DNA of 23,162 bases from Saccoglossus kowalevskii (GCF_000003605.2 NW_003108581.1:509588-532749); one strand, 5' to 3'; counted from the first letter of the stretch, positions 1 through 10,874 are shown. Numbers and translations: made by a program. Notes: generated by a model from the sequence alone, not told the origin.

Positions 1-1361
1 TTAAATATTGATGGTTGCCATAACAACACAAGATGAAAAATAGAAAACAAGTCACCTTTAATGACTGGCAGACAAATGACTATGATTAGACTATAAGAAT
101 ACATTAAATTTTATTTTGTCATTAAGTAGTCATCACCTAGATGGAGTCCACTGCACTTGGGACAGTAAAATGATCACAAATTGTTCCTATCCAATATTAC
201 CACATTGCCTGTAAAACACCGCCACGTCAGCAGGTGATAAAATACTCAAAAGTATACATACAGTGTAATGTCACAAGTAATGATTATTCAAAAAAAAAAT
301 GTATTCAATACATCAATAATTGATGGTAGAGCCCATTTATAATTGAAAGTGATATTGACAAATTGTTTTGAATGTTTGTCATAGAGCCTTACTCAAAAAT
401 TAAGTAGCTACAGCATTCTCCACAGACTGAAATGGATAACAGAAAACTTGCGAGTATGTTAACGTGTACCATGCTATCAATTTAACATTATGTCTGTAGT
501 TATGACATATCTCGTATATTTTTATCACTATGAAATATATCTGGCAGAATATCATAATCAGTATTATTAATGTTAATCACTATTGGTAAAGCAGATTATT
601 ATGCGTGAAAAGTTACATAATTACTAGGGAAACACATAGAAAAATTTTTAATTTTTGCCTGGCTGACTCCACCTGAAATCAGATTTTTACAGGGCAATGA
701 CACCAGACAAACTCGTCTCACCAGAACAAAAAATAAAACAACAAGAACACAGACTTGTGACAGCTCGAACAAAATCATACAGTTTTAATCCATTTGGACT
801 TATTTCTGATTTAAATTTTATATTTAAGCTACAAATGCTCTCTATAATGCTGTCCCTTTTGGAATACATTTATTTGATACAATGGCACAAAAACATGAAG
901 TTTGGTTTAAACCAAACAAAATATTCCGGAGACTGAACATCCAGTATATGTTCTCATTAGTTGAATGGGGTGGTTTATCAATTGCATCAATGTAATGTCA
1001 GTGTGCCTTGGTTCTTGTACTTTCTTACCAATGACAGTCAGTAGCAGACATTTCCTCTGTCTTCAAAATCAAAATTCAAGTTACTAAATTTCTTGGGCAA
1101 CTGTTTTAGCACATCTTGAATTTTCAAGGTGAATGTTCCGGCGAAGCACTCTATTGGCATCCACTATTGTGGAGGGAGGAATGTTCGAATGGAGCAACAC
1201 CGTGCAGGCAAACGATGGTTTTAGCAGTGATGTCATGCAAGACAGTCAGATTGACTTAATTGATCTAGAATAAATCTATATGACATAAAGAAATAAGCAT
1301 TAATTCTGCGATGGTTTATTTAATTTTCGTTAAAATATGATATCCAAATTAATAACGTTAT
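1..1361. other. Non-coding stretch, no gene recognised
   Basis: AT-rich sequence with many stops in all frames. Short open frames near 690-935 lack any recognisable family, codon bias or splice context. Positions 14-27 (GTTGCCATAACAAC) fit the RFX X-box pattern RYYNYY-N2-RRNRAC, but nothing near it supports a promoter. The minus strand at 1035-1260 has short open stretches in two frames that could be the decayed continuation of the remnant at 1362-1697; this is too weak to call. Confidence 0.5.
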
Positions 1362-1697
1362 TTATGTTGAAAAAGATCCAATCATCCAGTACCTAAGTAA
1401 AGTCAAGCCATTCATCTGCCAGATTTGTGTTAACTCAGCAATTTTCCCACAATTCAATGCATTCATGGCATGACAACCAGCTGCCTTTAAGAGATTGAGT
1501 CTGATACAGTAAAATGTTTTTTCACTGTTTTTGTTTTGTTTCAATACAGACACATGTTCTGATTTACCCAGTATCTACTAAGTATCAGTCTCTAATGCAA
1601 CTGAAATCGCATATTTAGTAGAAACGCCCTGCACCAGTTCTATCACTAGTTCTACAATCCTGACATTTATATCATTAATTAAAGAGTATCCTGACAT
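1362..1697 (-). pseudogene. Degenerate coding remnant, possibly hAT-type transposase
   Basis: One minus-strand frame runs from an ATG at 1697 to a stop near 1362 and is broken only by two adjacent TAG codons around 1576-1581. The conceptual peptide is protein-like. Its stretch LLKAAGCHAMNALNCGKIAE resembles the Cys-x-Ala-His-x-x-x-Asn-Cys segment seen in many hAT-family transposase-derived proteins of animals, with Met where His is usual. No zinc finger, DDE residues or terminal repeats are visible, so the family is a guess from one short motif. The internal stops and AT-rich flanks say it is not an intact gene. It could also be a chance open frame. Confidence 0.22.
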
Positions 1698-3490
1698 TAT
1701 TAGTATACATCAAATGTGTGTTACCAATGATTTTTCCTGAGGAGCAAAGTTATCAATATCAACAACGGCAGGTTTGAATGAAATTCAATAGGTGCAAACT
1801 ATTTCAAATGCTACTTCCATCATATCTGAAGCAATCCAATTGAAGGCAGTGCTTTACTCAGCTACACTGTCCAGTTTAATTGATCATAGTGAATCAATAC
1901 ATTTTTTTTAAAGCTATTTAAGAAAAATCATTAATTTTATGTTACCTGGTATTATTGGATTGAGGTGAGCTGTACAATTTGTTGCTATGTTGATGGATGC
2001 CTCTTACAGAAATGAGTACCAAAGCTATAAATTCTAAGTACCTTCACGAAGTGCAAAATTTGTAAAAATGATCACCCTAACGAAAGTACCGGCACACAAT
2101 TTGTCTCCTGCAAAGTTACAAAGGGCGTTTACAGTGGATACGGTTGAATTATCTTAAATAAGTAAAATTGCTACCTGTAGTAAATTTATGGGACAATGAC
2201 AGGGATAAGGTGTACAAAATGACAAATTATCTTCTATCGGAATCCAGTTCAGCACTTTTACCAAAGTTTTTACTGAATGGCAGCTACAACCTTGACATGT
2301 CCATAAAACAAAAGACTGAAAATATGATCCTGATCAATGGCTTATATAAAGTTATTTTTTTATGAACAAGTCACTTTTTCTTTACAATACAGTAAGATGT
2401 AGCGGTAGTTGTGACTGCATTACATCACACATTCCTGCATATATGCTAGCAATATCAATCAGCACTTGTTGTGCATGTAAATTTGAACACAGTCACTCAA
2501 ATAGGGATATTATCGTCTATTAAAGTGAATTAAGTTATCAGATGTTGAGAAATGCGTATTATTCTACAGAATACAAAATTAACCCCATTTCCCTACAAAA
2601 ATGTAGGTGCAACATTATCACGTTATTATGTAATTTCCCATAATTTTGTGGCAAATTTTTGACCGAATGTACCTAATTTGCAATTGGCTACAAGTTCTGA
2701 TTACAATTTTGGGGAAAAATATTGAAAATAAACTTAACTATAATAGTTTTTTGAAAATAGGAAAATGGAGATACTGTCAAAGACAGTCAACAATACAAAG
2801 CTGGATGACAGCGGACAATCATTAATATCATTAGTTTATGCTTAGCCAATCTTCACTTGATAAATGATAAACTACCTAATATTATTAAATAAGGACTAGA
2901 AATTCTCGGTATCTACTGGCTAGAAACTCCATTCAAACGCATTGGCACTCTTCCAAATACATGTAATAAAATATTTGCTCTACATTATCAGTCTTTACAT
3001 TTGACCTTGAAATTGGATGTCCCCAAATAACTGAAGTTCAAACCCAATCTTATCAGTTTTTTATTTCAATTTTTTGCCCAGCCAGCCTTCCAATAAAAAA
3101 ATATTTCAATCTAAAGCTGTACTGTTCACTCGTAAATATTAAATCGTAAAGAGGGTCTACATTTTTCGTGACCATGATTTTATGTATTGTGACCATGACA
3201 TATGGTATGGGTGATCTATCCACTCACTCACTAACTGTCAAACAAGTTACCCTTATGTATGGGCTGAATATGTCCTGTGTCTGGTGATTGATTAATTTTG
3301 GAATTATAGACTAGTTAAAAATATTTTTTTTTTATTATTGAATGCACGCTAGTGTCACGTATTGTGGTATATTTGAGTGAAAATTTAGCTTAGGGTTGAA
3401 TAGCTTCTGTTTAAAAATAAGTATCGCAAAAACAATACGCAATTCATTGATGACGCACACTGAAACAACTGAAGAAAAACAGTTCTGGAC
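1698..3490. other. Non-coding stretch, no gene recognised
   Basis: AT-rich DNA without a convincing exon on either strand. The longest plus-strand open stretch (2168-2365) starts with a non-ATG codon and shows no family resemblance. No tandem repeats, RNA genes or clear regulatory clusters were seen. Confidence 0.5.
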
Positions 3491-3538
3491 CCTAGGTAAC
3501 TAACAGTGACAATTTGTAGTTACCTAGGTTACCACTGA
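3491..3538. repeat. 12-bp inverted repeat (possible hairpin)
   Basis: CCTAGGTAACTA at 3491-3502 is perfectly complementary to TAGTTACCTAGG at 3527-3538, with a 24-base spacer. The arms could form a stem. Flanking target duplications were not found, so it may be the core of a tiny MITE, a fold-back remnant or chance. Confidence 0.6.
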
Positions 3539-4247
3539 TTGATAAAGAGACTGCCTTGTTTCCGAGGGAAACATCCACTTGGAAATCCTTCAACAAAATC
3601 GAAGAAGAGTTGTACAGTATTTGCTCTATTAGAAACTTATCTCCAATAGTAGAGCATATACACCAAATATCCCATTTTTTTTACCGGTATACTAAATCCA
3701 TAAAATATTACTTATTTTGACCATAGAAACACTTTACGTAAGTGTATGGGCTACTAATAGGGCAAATATGGTAGTTAGATTTCAAGAAAAAATATGACCT
3801 GGCAGCTTTCGTCTTCCAGTGTTTTTTTTTTTTTTTTATTCTACTACAGTGTTCACAGCAATATTATTACAAATGATGATGCACCTGCCGATAACATTTT
3901 TTAAAACCATATAAATACTTGTGGCAGTATATGTACAGTACTGATTAACGGAGAGAATTTCCTTTATCGAACTTGGTTTGATAAATATACATCAGGAAAT
4001 GAAAAAAAAGACCCGAATTGTTCTCAGCAATAGTGATAGTGAATTTGTTTGGATTGTAGTCCACCCACGCAGACAGGTACACATCAATTTCAGCTAATAG
4101 TTATGCGTGACGCATATATTTCGCCTACAGTTTCGGACCAAGTCGCTGCACAGGGACTGACGACCCTGGATGGACGGGAAAGCTGTTTGCAAGAAAGATA
4201 CAACATGCACGCAATGCGTTATTGGCAAGGAGGAATCACAAACTTAC
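3539..4247. other. Non-coding stretch with poly(T) run
   Basis: Sequence to the left of the candidate minus-strand exon, most simply its downstream intron. It contains a run of 16 T at 3822-3837. The plus-strand open frame at 4049-4387 is mostly the antisense shadow of the minus-strand exon. Confidence 0.4.
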
Positions 4248-4504
4248 CACAACAACAACGTATTCGCCACTCACGCTATCCGACAATGTGGCAGGCTCAA
4301 CCTCGAATGCACTTTCGCCGGTGCTGCCATCTTTCCGTCGCCGTATTGACAAGGTTGAACGCTTCGACAGTTCTTCCAATGGTCTGAAATTTCTAGAGTG
4401 AGCCTTCAGATCTCCATTGGTAAACCTGTCATCGGGATTTTGTCCGACGATGGCCGAATGTCCTGGGACGAATCCGTTGCTATTTGACGAAACTGGAACA
4501 GACC
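4248..4504 (-). CDS. Candidate internal coding exon of an unidentified minus-strand gene
   Basis: On the minus strand this segment stays open for 85 codons. It is preceded by a pyrimidine-rich tract ending in AAATCAG and followed by the strong donor GTG|GTAAGT (donor GT at 4247-4246). The exon is 257 bases: two bases completing a codon, then 85 whole codons. It is richer in G+C and CpG than its surroundings. The peptide is hydrophilic, rich in Ser, Arg and Asp, with a basic patch (STLSIRRRKDGS) resembling a phosphorylation-type motif, and looks disordered. An alternative acceptor (TTCCAG, exon starting at 4492) would also work. I do not recognise the family. No start codon lies in the exon, so a 5' exon must lie to the right, and further exons to the left were not found. 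It could be a lone exon of a pseudogene. Confidence 0.42.
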
Positions 4505-5023
4505 CTGATTTCGAAACGAGACGAAAATAAAAAAATATACCGAAAACAATTTTAATATCGCCACCTTCAACATGCGTCAAAAAATCTAGAAATATTAGTA
4601 TAAAATAATCGATAATGAATAAATTGACGAACCTGCTTCCTGTATCGATAAAATGCAAAGTATACCAATATTAAGGGCTAGAACTAGCCCACCTCCCAGG
4701 CCATTTCGGCCCATCGTTCACTTCAATTTTGCAATGGAGTTGGCAATCATTTTAATGCACATGCGCAGTGTGAGTGTGACACGTGATGTTCTGTATATGC
4801 ACCTCCACCTTAAAGAAAGGTAGTTCTCAAAGGAAAATGGCCTAATAGCTGAACGGAATGTGTAATTCATGTATATTTCCCCCTCAGAGGCAGTCACATA
4901 CAACAATTTTCTTGGTCTGATGAATTGATTGAAATGTTTGTAAATGCAAAAGAACACAATTACTCATTCTCTTGGCGTAGGAATATAATATCGGTTTCCC
5001 AGTGACACTTTTCCCGGATGTAA

Positions 5024-5031
5024 TGACGTCA
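5024..5031. promoter_or_regulatory. Perfect palindromic CRE (TGACGTCA)
   Basis: TGACGTCA is the full cAMP-response element bound by CREB/ATF bZIP dimers. It sits at the edge of the CpG-containing stretch to the right of the candidate minus-strand exon. No start site is established nearby. Confidence 0.4.
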
Positions 5032-5440
5032 ATCATTATTTACAAATACGCGTTTACTTTTATAGGTCGATATACGATATCCTTTCTCTGTGAATTGAAA
5101 GAGGAAAATACCAGTTGGACTTTCGTGACAAGTAAATGCAGCGGTGAGCGTGTTCAACGACGAACACACGTTTCGGTTACCGCCTGTTATCAGAATTACT
5201 CATGCAGTTATGAAATGATGGGGGGTACGCACGGTTATGAATGAAATACTGAGAAACGGTCATGAATGGTGCGGTGTTTATCACGTAAAGCAGCAACGCC
5301 CTCTTCGACTTCTACGTTACGCACGGGATGTAAAACGCGGAATAATGAAATGCGCGTAAAACAAGTAATTTACCGTACACGTCACCTTTTGTTTTGTCAA
5401 AATTTACATAAAGTTTGTCTTGTTTGTTACACCATGGGGC

Positions 5441-5452
5441 TGACACGTGTCA
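5441..5452. promoter_or_regulatory. 12-bp palindrome containing a CACGTG E-box
   Basis: TGACACGTGTCA is a perfect palindrome centred on CACGTG, the bHLH-type E-box. It lies inside a looser inverted repeat whose outer arms are ATGGGG (from 5434) and CCCCAT (ending at 5475). Binding is possible but not shown by context. Confidence 0.35.
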
Positions 5453-5865
5453 TGGTGACATGTTCAACCCCATCGCATAAATGGACGAAAATAACTCCCG
5501 AGAAGGACTCTGGGCAAACTTGAAAACTGGCCAAGGTCGTATTAGAGATTTTCGTCCGGGGCTTCATGACACGCTTTAATTTGTTAGGCTTGAACAACCG
5601 TTTTAGACCCCTTTTGATATTAAATGCTGAAGTTGTAGAACCTTTACTTTGACATACTATTACTTTCCGATTTATTTGTAGTTATTAGACCTTTTAAATG
5701 TTTAGTTATATTTAGTTGTACATATACGTCTTTTATTTTATTTTACACTATTTTTACCTTACTGTACCCACAGCAGATTACAGTTGCATATAAAACTATT
5801 ATTAGTATTACATGTATATACAAGTATAATGAAAAGAGCGGAAGAGTCTCGGGCATGTTTAGTCT

Positions 5866-6745
5866 GTGAAATATTGCATAGTGCCAATATATAAATCCGA
5901 CTCAAAACATAATCCAACAGACTACAGAGGTGTTGATATCTCAAGCTGTCTCGTAAGACTATTCACTAGCATTTTGAACATTAGACTGATATCATACTTA
6001 GATATAAATAACCTATTATCAAAGCAGCAGTTTGAATTTAAACAAAAAAAAGTCTCGAACTACAGAGAACTTATTTTATGGTAAAGACCATTAATATAAA
6101 TTAATATATGTACCGTGGAGAAAACGGAAATTCTAAAATCATAGACATTAAGAGAGCTTTTGGCAGCGTTTGGCATGATGGCCTGTATTTAAAATTACAA
6201 GAAAATAATATTACCGGCAACATGTATAACATAATTAAAGAATACGTAATATAAAAGATAAAAATAGACACGCTTTACCTCATCTGCAGGAGTTAAACAA
6301 AAATGCAATTTAAGCTTTATTTTTTTTTAATCTTTTCGCCGCATAAATATGTGACCCACCATTCCTAAAAAAAAACAGCCTTCTCTACGTCACGGTTGAT
6401 CATATAGTCATGTAAAAATATAAGACTAGTACTGGTTTGCAAAATTGTCTAGATAAACCCCCCAAACACAACAACATTGCAATTAAAAGACAATACGAAA
6501 AATAAAAAATATTATATTTAATAAATCAAACAGGCTGCTAAAACATTATATTTTGTTTTTGAAGGAAAGAAACTTCGGTTATCAGACCACAAAATGGGCG
6601 TTTTAAATCAGCTATGGAAAATATATAAATAGACAAGATGCCGTTAGTGTTCTCCCTGAAAGAAAAGAAAATGGGCTTAATGATAGAAAACTAAACATTT
6701 TGAGTTATCACTATCTCTTTTTGATAAATTAATCAGATAGCTCTG
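5866..6745 (+). pseudogene. Decayed LINE, reverse-transcriptase region
   Basis: Conserved blocks of a non-LTR retrotransposon reverse transcriptase occur in the right order on the plus strand. IVPIYKS and DYRGVDISSCL lie at 5881-5955. A palm block IDIKRAFGSVWHDGL lies near 6140-6185 (usual form FxDxxxAFDSVWHDGL; here the second Asp is Gly). GVKQ.CNLS lies near 6285-6315. LLYVTVDHIVM at 6377-6412 stands where the catalytic F/YADD box belongs, with both catalytic Asp residues lost or displaced. A TGLQNCLDK block lies near 6432 and LFDKLI near 6717-6735. Several stops and frame changes interrupt it, so it cannot encode an active enzyme. No endonuclease domain is visible upstream, which fits 5' truncation. 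The LINE clade cannot be assigned by eye. Confidence 0.82.
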
Positions 6746-8210
6746 GTTGATGCAACCACGGTTACTATCTCAGTAATCGTCATGCAGCTCACATCGCTAT
6801 AATGCTATATTTGCTTCCGTCGGACATTTACTAGAACCTCGACCCCAATCAGTCCGTCAACTACCGTTAGCGTCCCCGTAGCCGTACTTTAAATATCAGA
6901 TAAATTTAAAGAGATCTTTTTATTTTTATCTGAGGGTCACCTAATTGAAAAAGAATGTGATAGTTGGCTTGCATCTAATATTGCTGACTTGTCTTCACAT
7001 GTGCCATAACCACAAAAATGTCTGTTTAAAAACTGGTTCATTGAAAGTTAAACTTATTGTTATTACGATGTCCAGCTACCATTCAATGTTTTACGTATTA
7101 ATGATATTACTGTTTACAATTACCTCTGTTGTAGACGAAGTGATTTTCAAAGTCAGAAAACCCCAGTTTTATAGAGTCAATGATCACACATCGAAAGTTT
7201 GTTTGTGTGGTTCTATATAATATAGACATCTTTTCGGGCCCAAATAGTAGTACGAAGGACATTTATACAACAGATGAGTTATTATATAGGGCGTCGTGTG
7301 TCAAGATTACATCAGCGTTGCCGTTTCATTAGTACTGCGACAATAGAGCAACGCGTCAACAATCACATGAATCGTCTGGGCAAATTGATTCATTGATTCG
7401 TGGTGACTAAGGCTACATGTATATATCATTTTGCGTCACTTGTTTCAATTCATTTTATTCTTAAAATGAAGCTACATTCTTGATACCAGTCCCTTTGAAA
7501 TATAATTTCAATCATATGTTGGTTTCTCAATACATGTACATAACCGAAATATACAACAGCTTATAACAACCTGGTTGATATATTATTCAGGGATATCGTT
7601 TTCGTTACCCGCCGATATTTAAACAGCGCCCCCTATTGACTGATTCACGAATAACAATGTATATTTGTTTCTCTGATTCCACTGTCCAGTGGGTTTATGT
7701 GTTTATGCACTATTGCAATGACTAGACATTGACTGCCATATTAGAGCTCATCCGGCGACAGAACGTCTCGTGGCGGTGTCCGGGTGATGACACATGAACA
7801 AAGTCACTACACGCGACACTTTTGAAGAAAGTCGGCCATAAATCATGATCGCATGAAACTACGGTTTCGTAGTGACATGAAACAACATTCTTTGTGTGTT
7901 ACAGATATTGCTATTTTACTAGTACAGTTCCGTAAAATGCAATGTTAAAGCAAAATAACATTTGTTTATCACTTTTCACACACATGCTTTAATATTTTCA
8001 TCATTACGGTCATCTACGGTGATCACGACTACGGTGTTCTTGCTGTGGTGGAATTCATTCATTGAAAACCAAACCATAATTATAAAAAATACTATACGTG
8101 TGTGCGTTCTGTGTTATTGCATGTATACACAGAGCCGAGTAAACGCAGCTCGAAGTAATAGCCTACTAAAATGGTTTGTAGAATGCTTTCCGAGGTATAC
8201 CACTATTCTC

Positions 8211-8521
8211 GGGGGCGGACATCCGGACATTTTCTACCTTCTGGCAACCCTCGCGGTGAAAACAAAGACCAAAAACTCGCAGGAAACGGTACTTTGCGAT
8301 GGTTGTTGAGAGTCCCCTGAACAGTGTAACAAGATTAGCCCTACGTGTGTAACATATATGAATTTGGTTGTTCGGGAATACTTCAAAGTTGAGTTTGTGT
8401 TGTTTTCTCGAGTTTTCACCGGCTCCACCGGCGTTCCACAGCAGCGCGCACAAAGCCCATAGAAATACGTGGTACAATACGTCTTAGCAACGTAGAACGT
8501 CCGTGACGTAGCTCCGCCCCC
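8211..8521. promoter_or_regulatory. CpG-containing promoter-like segment with two GC boxes
   Basis: GGGGGCGG at 8211-8218 and CTCCGCCCCC at 8512-8521 are Sp1/KLF-type GC boxes in opposite orientations. TGACGTAG, a CRE half-site variant, lies directly beside the second at 8504-8511. CpG density between them is clearly above the window background. No gene start can be tied to it in either direction. Confidence 0.3.
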
Positions 8522-9186
8522 GAGGATACATGGTAAACGTATTTGTTGGAAAAATGAAAACGCCAACAATTCATCGATATATAATTATGTTTTGTGGATA
8601 TATTATGTTGGAGTCATTTTTTCAAAACAATTTATCGATTTTAGTGACTGGCTAACAATCAACGCTTGTACATTGAATAAATACTTGTAAGACAAGATGC
8701 AAGTGGTCCCAGCTGACCTGCGGGACATCACTGATATAAATTGTTGTAGGATTTTTACGAAATTAAATTTTCTCCAAAATCGGAGTTGAAGTCGGTGGAA
8801 GATCGGAGGGGTTCCAGAAATGTTATGAAATTCTCTTGGTCAAAAATACCGTATATTGCAAAAAAAAAATATTGCTATGAACTGCATAAATTCGTTGAAT
8901 ATCTGCAATCTTTTCTTTCTATATGCCATCTATATAATATCAGCAAATACATGGATTGCTGATAGTATCTGCCATCATTGGTCTACATGGTATGTACATC
9001 AAGTTATGGCACGAAAAGCATACGTCATTTGTACATGTATTTGTGCCTAAGCTAAGCAGGTCTGGAGTATTTTTTATTGGTTGTGTATCTGCACTTTTTA
9101 ATTCAATCATGATTCGTGACTGCATTGTGAATATTTTTAGTGATTGATTCAGTAACCTCTTACAGGTCAATAAACTAACGTGACAA

Positions 9187-9194
9187 TGACGTCA
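9187..9194. promoter_or_regulatory. Perfect palindromic CRE (TGACGTCA)
   Basis: A full CREB/ATF element about 80 bp to the left of the first X-box-like site. The cluster looks like a distal enhancer or an unannotated promoter. No transcript start was identified. Confidence 0.35.
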
Positions 9195-9265
9195 CAAATT
9201 GGGTTTACAAAATCCATATGATTCATCCAACATGGAAATAAAAATCGTGATTTCTTGAACCGATC

Positions 9266-9279
9266 GTTGCTATGGAAAT
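9266..9279. promoter_or_regulatory. X-box-like RFX site
   Basis: GTTGCTATGGAAAT matches the RFX-factor X-box pattern RYYNYY-N2-RRNRAC at all fixed positions except the last base. RFX factors drive ciliary genes in animals. It forms a pair with the site at 9466-9479. Confidence 0.35.
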
Positions 9280-9463
9280 TCAGCTAAACTCAATTTATGG
9301 AATTGAGAAAAAATAGATAACCCTACTAGTAAGTAAACATGCAAAATAATATTATTACTTTCATGGAATATACGACAATTAAAACAAATGTGGACTGTAT
9401 GTAAAAGTATGTGCCGTCGATGCATTTTATATAGAAATTGTAAAATAACATTTGGCATACTAA

Positions 9464-9481
9464 CCGTTGCTATGGCAACGG
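9464..9481. promoter_or_regulatory. Symmetric X-box (RFX site) in an 18-bp inverted repeat
   Basis: CCGTTGC-TATG-GCAACGG has perfect 7-bp arms around a 4-base centre. Its core GTTGCTATGGCAAC (9466-9479) fits the X-box pattern fully. Such symmetric sites are the preferred form for RFX dimers. The ATG inside the motif opens a short frame (MATEKCE...) with no recognisable product. Confidence 0.45.
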
Positions 9482-9701
9482 AAAAATGTGAAATCCTAGT
9501 AATTAGTCATGTGAGGATAGAGTCGGTGTATAATACACTGAACATGTTTATATTTCTTGGTGGTGTTTATATGACTCGCGTACGTAACTGGCTGTCACGC
9601 TAGCGCTGTGTGATTCAGGTCGGCGTGGACGGTTTCTGAAAACCAGGTGAAAAAATAAATAATTTGCGTATATTGCTTATAAAGAGGTTTCTTGGCTCAC
9701 G

Positions 9702-10376
9702 GTGGTTGCAGCTCCAATGCAAAAAACTCCACACCAAATTTTGCAATATTTTCCTGAACGTAAATACACAGTAGCAGGGCCCCCAATCTAGCTTGTGAAG
9801 ATACCCTCTCGTTGTAGAACGTACTAAGAAAATGATAAAATATTTAATGAGGATAGGGGATATGCCGGAAAATAAACCAATGAGCAAACCATATAAGTTT
9901 GTTTTGAAAAATGCACAACTTAGGTACACAAAATTGATTATCTGGTGTGACTCAAATATTATGATGAATGAACATTGAATTAAAACACAGTGAAGCCTTA
10001 ATAAAAGACATTTGTAAAAAAAAAAAAAAAAAAAAAATTGACGCTCAATGCCAGAAGAGATGTAAAGAATTTATGCACAATGATGACAAAGGCGCAAACA
10101 ATATAAATAAACAGAGAATGTACAGAAAATTAAAAACAGACTTTTCACTATAGAGAATGTTCAGTTTGTGAAATTAAAGAAATTGAAAATGAGCAACACT
10201 TCTTGTTTGTCGTGTCAGTTATACGCTGAGGAAAGAGAAAGTTTGTTCAGAAAACGCAACATTAATCAAGACAACAAAAACAATGAACAGTTATTAATAA
10301 ATATGATAAACATTAAAGTTAAAAACATTGTAAATGATGTGGCGAAACACAATTATAACTGTTTTAATATTCTTTA
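9702..10376 (+). pseudogene. Decayed LINE, C-terminal region
   Basis: Plus-strand fragments in shifting frames match the region after the reverse transcriptase in LINE proteins. They read LQLQCKKLHTKFCN (9703-9744), then SL*RYPLVVERTKKMIKYL (about 9790-9846, where the usual Gly codon has become TGA), then NKQRMYRKLKTDFSL (to about 10150). Next comes a Cys-rich tail CSVCEIKEIENEQHFLF (about 10158-10208), and after a further frameshift CQLYAEERESLF and a VxxVAKHNYNCF end. This Cys/His tail followed by a short helix is typical for LINE ORF2 C-termini. A run of 22 A (10016-10037) interrupts it. About 40 residues expected before the Cys-rich tail are missing. At least two frameshifts and two in-frame stops make it inactive. 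It resumes close to where the piece at 5866-6745 ends. Confidence 0.72.
10016..10037 (+). repeat. Poly(A) tract of 22 bases
   Basis: An uninterrupted run of A inside the decayed LINE C-terminal region. Protein-like sequence continues on both sides, so it is more likely an expanded A-rich stretch than the 3' tail of the element. Confidence 0.85.
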
Positions 10377-10874
10377 TGGGCCGGGTACGGCTTTACCGGG
10401 GGGCAGCAAAAGCAGTATCCAGCAGTATCATATACCCTATAGCTCTAATTACAATTGTATGGTGCGACCTCAAACACACGACGTAATTTAGAATGACACC
10501 TTTTGTTTTGATTGATGAAATCCGGGCTTCTGTATGACACTTTGTTCTAGTAGAGTGACTGTGGAAAAACCAACGAACAGAAAAAAAGGCTTCTTAAATG
10601 TTCATGAACCAGATTTACAACACATTATTTTTGACAGTTTTATTACAGAACTGTTGCTAAAGTTATTTTTAGTTATTGTGTGTTTGTTATTGCACTTTAA
10701 CCAAGCACTGTATTACCATTTTAGCTCTATGGTATTACGTACGTTTCTAATTAAACGATCATATCCTATTTTAGCCCGGGAAAGGGCCAACATTCTAGTT
10801 TCCCATAATAATGTCAAGCTGCAAGTAATTATAGAATAACACAAGTTTTTATTGTTTTCTGTGGTTACGTGGGT
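10377..10874. other. No gene recognised; probable LINE 3' flank
   Basis: The first 50 bases include GGCTTTACCGGG, G+C-rich for this region and plausible as LINE 3' UTR. An open plus-strand frame follows at 10534-10839 (ATG start, 101 codons, leucine-rich in the middle). It matches no family I know and has no splice or promoter context, so I do not call it a gene. Confidence 0.4.

Larger units (their letters stand above)
4505..5865. other. Gene-free stretch with CpG-containing, promoter-like part at 5.0-5.56 kb
   Basis: No exon could be defined here. From about 5020 to 5560 the sequence has noticeably more CpG than its surroundings. It contains a perfect CRE and a 12-bp palindromic E-box, and its short open frames lack family features. 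It lies upstream of the candidate minus-strand exon, so it could hold that gene's promoter or first exon. That is inference from position and base composition only. Confidence 0.35.
6751..9701. other. Block separating the two LINE pieces, no gene recognised
   Basis: About 2.95 kb of sequence lies between the LFDKLI block of the first LINE piece and the resumption of LINE-like coding at about 9.70 kb. The first bases (TGCAACCAC, 6751-6759) are the reverse complement of GTGGTTGCA at 9702-9710. The block contains CpG-containing parts (about 7.74-7.87 and 8.1-8.55 kb), two GC boxes, a CRE and two X-box-like sites. Open frames at 6945-7220, 8166-8570 and 8856-9150 begin with non-ATG codons, overlap one another in several frames and match no family I know. 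It may be a segment inserted into the LINE, or the ordinary spacer between two separate LINE fragments. Confidence 0.35.

Noticed and set aside
3822-3837. Poly(T) run as the tail of a minus-strand retroelement
   Set aside because: No element body or target duplication could be recognised next to it.
4049-4387. 112-codon plus-strand protein
   Set aside because: It overlaps the better-supported minus-strand exon with splice sites and appears to be its antisense shadow.
7853-7870. Histone-type 3' stem-loop (ACTACG-GTTT-CGTAGT hairpin)
   Set aside because: The stem and flanks do not match the histone consensus, and no histone gene is nearby. It is a short chance hairpin.
8166-8569. Secreted-protein first exon on the minus strand (hydrophobic N-terminus of the 8166-8477 frame)
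   Set aside because: The frame starts with TTG, no ATG or clear donor is present, and three overlapping frames are open only because the local sequence is G+C-rich.
9615-9929. 104-codon minus-strand protein
   Set aside because: It is antisense to recognisable LINE C-terminal sequence on the plus strand.
10534-10839. 101-codon plus-strand protein with a hydrophobic middle
   Set aside because: It has an ATG but no family match, splice or promoter context, and it lies between a LINE remnant and a minisatellite.
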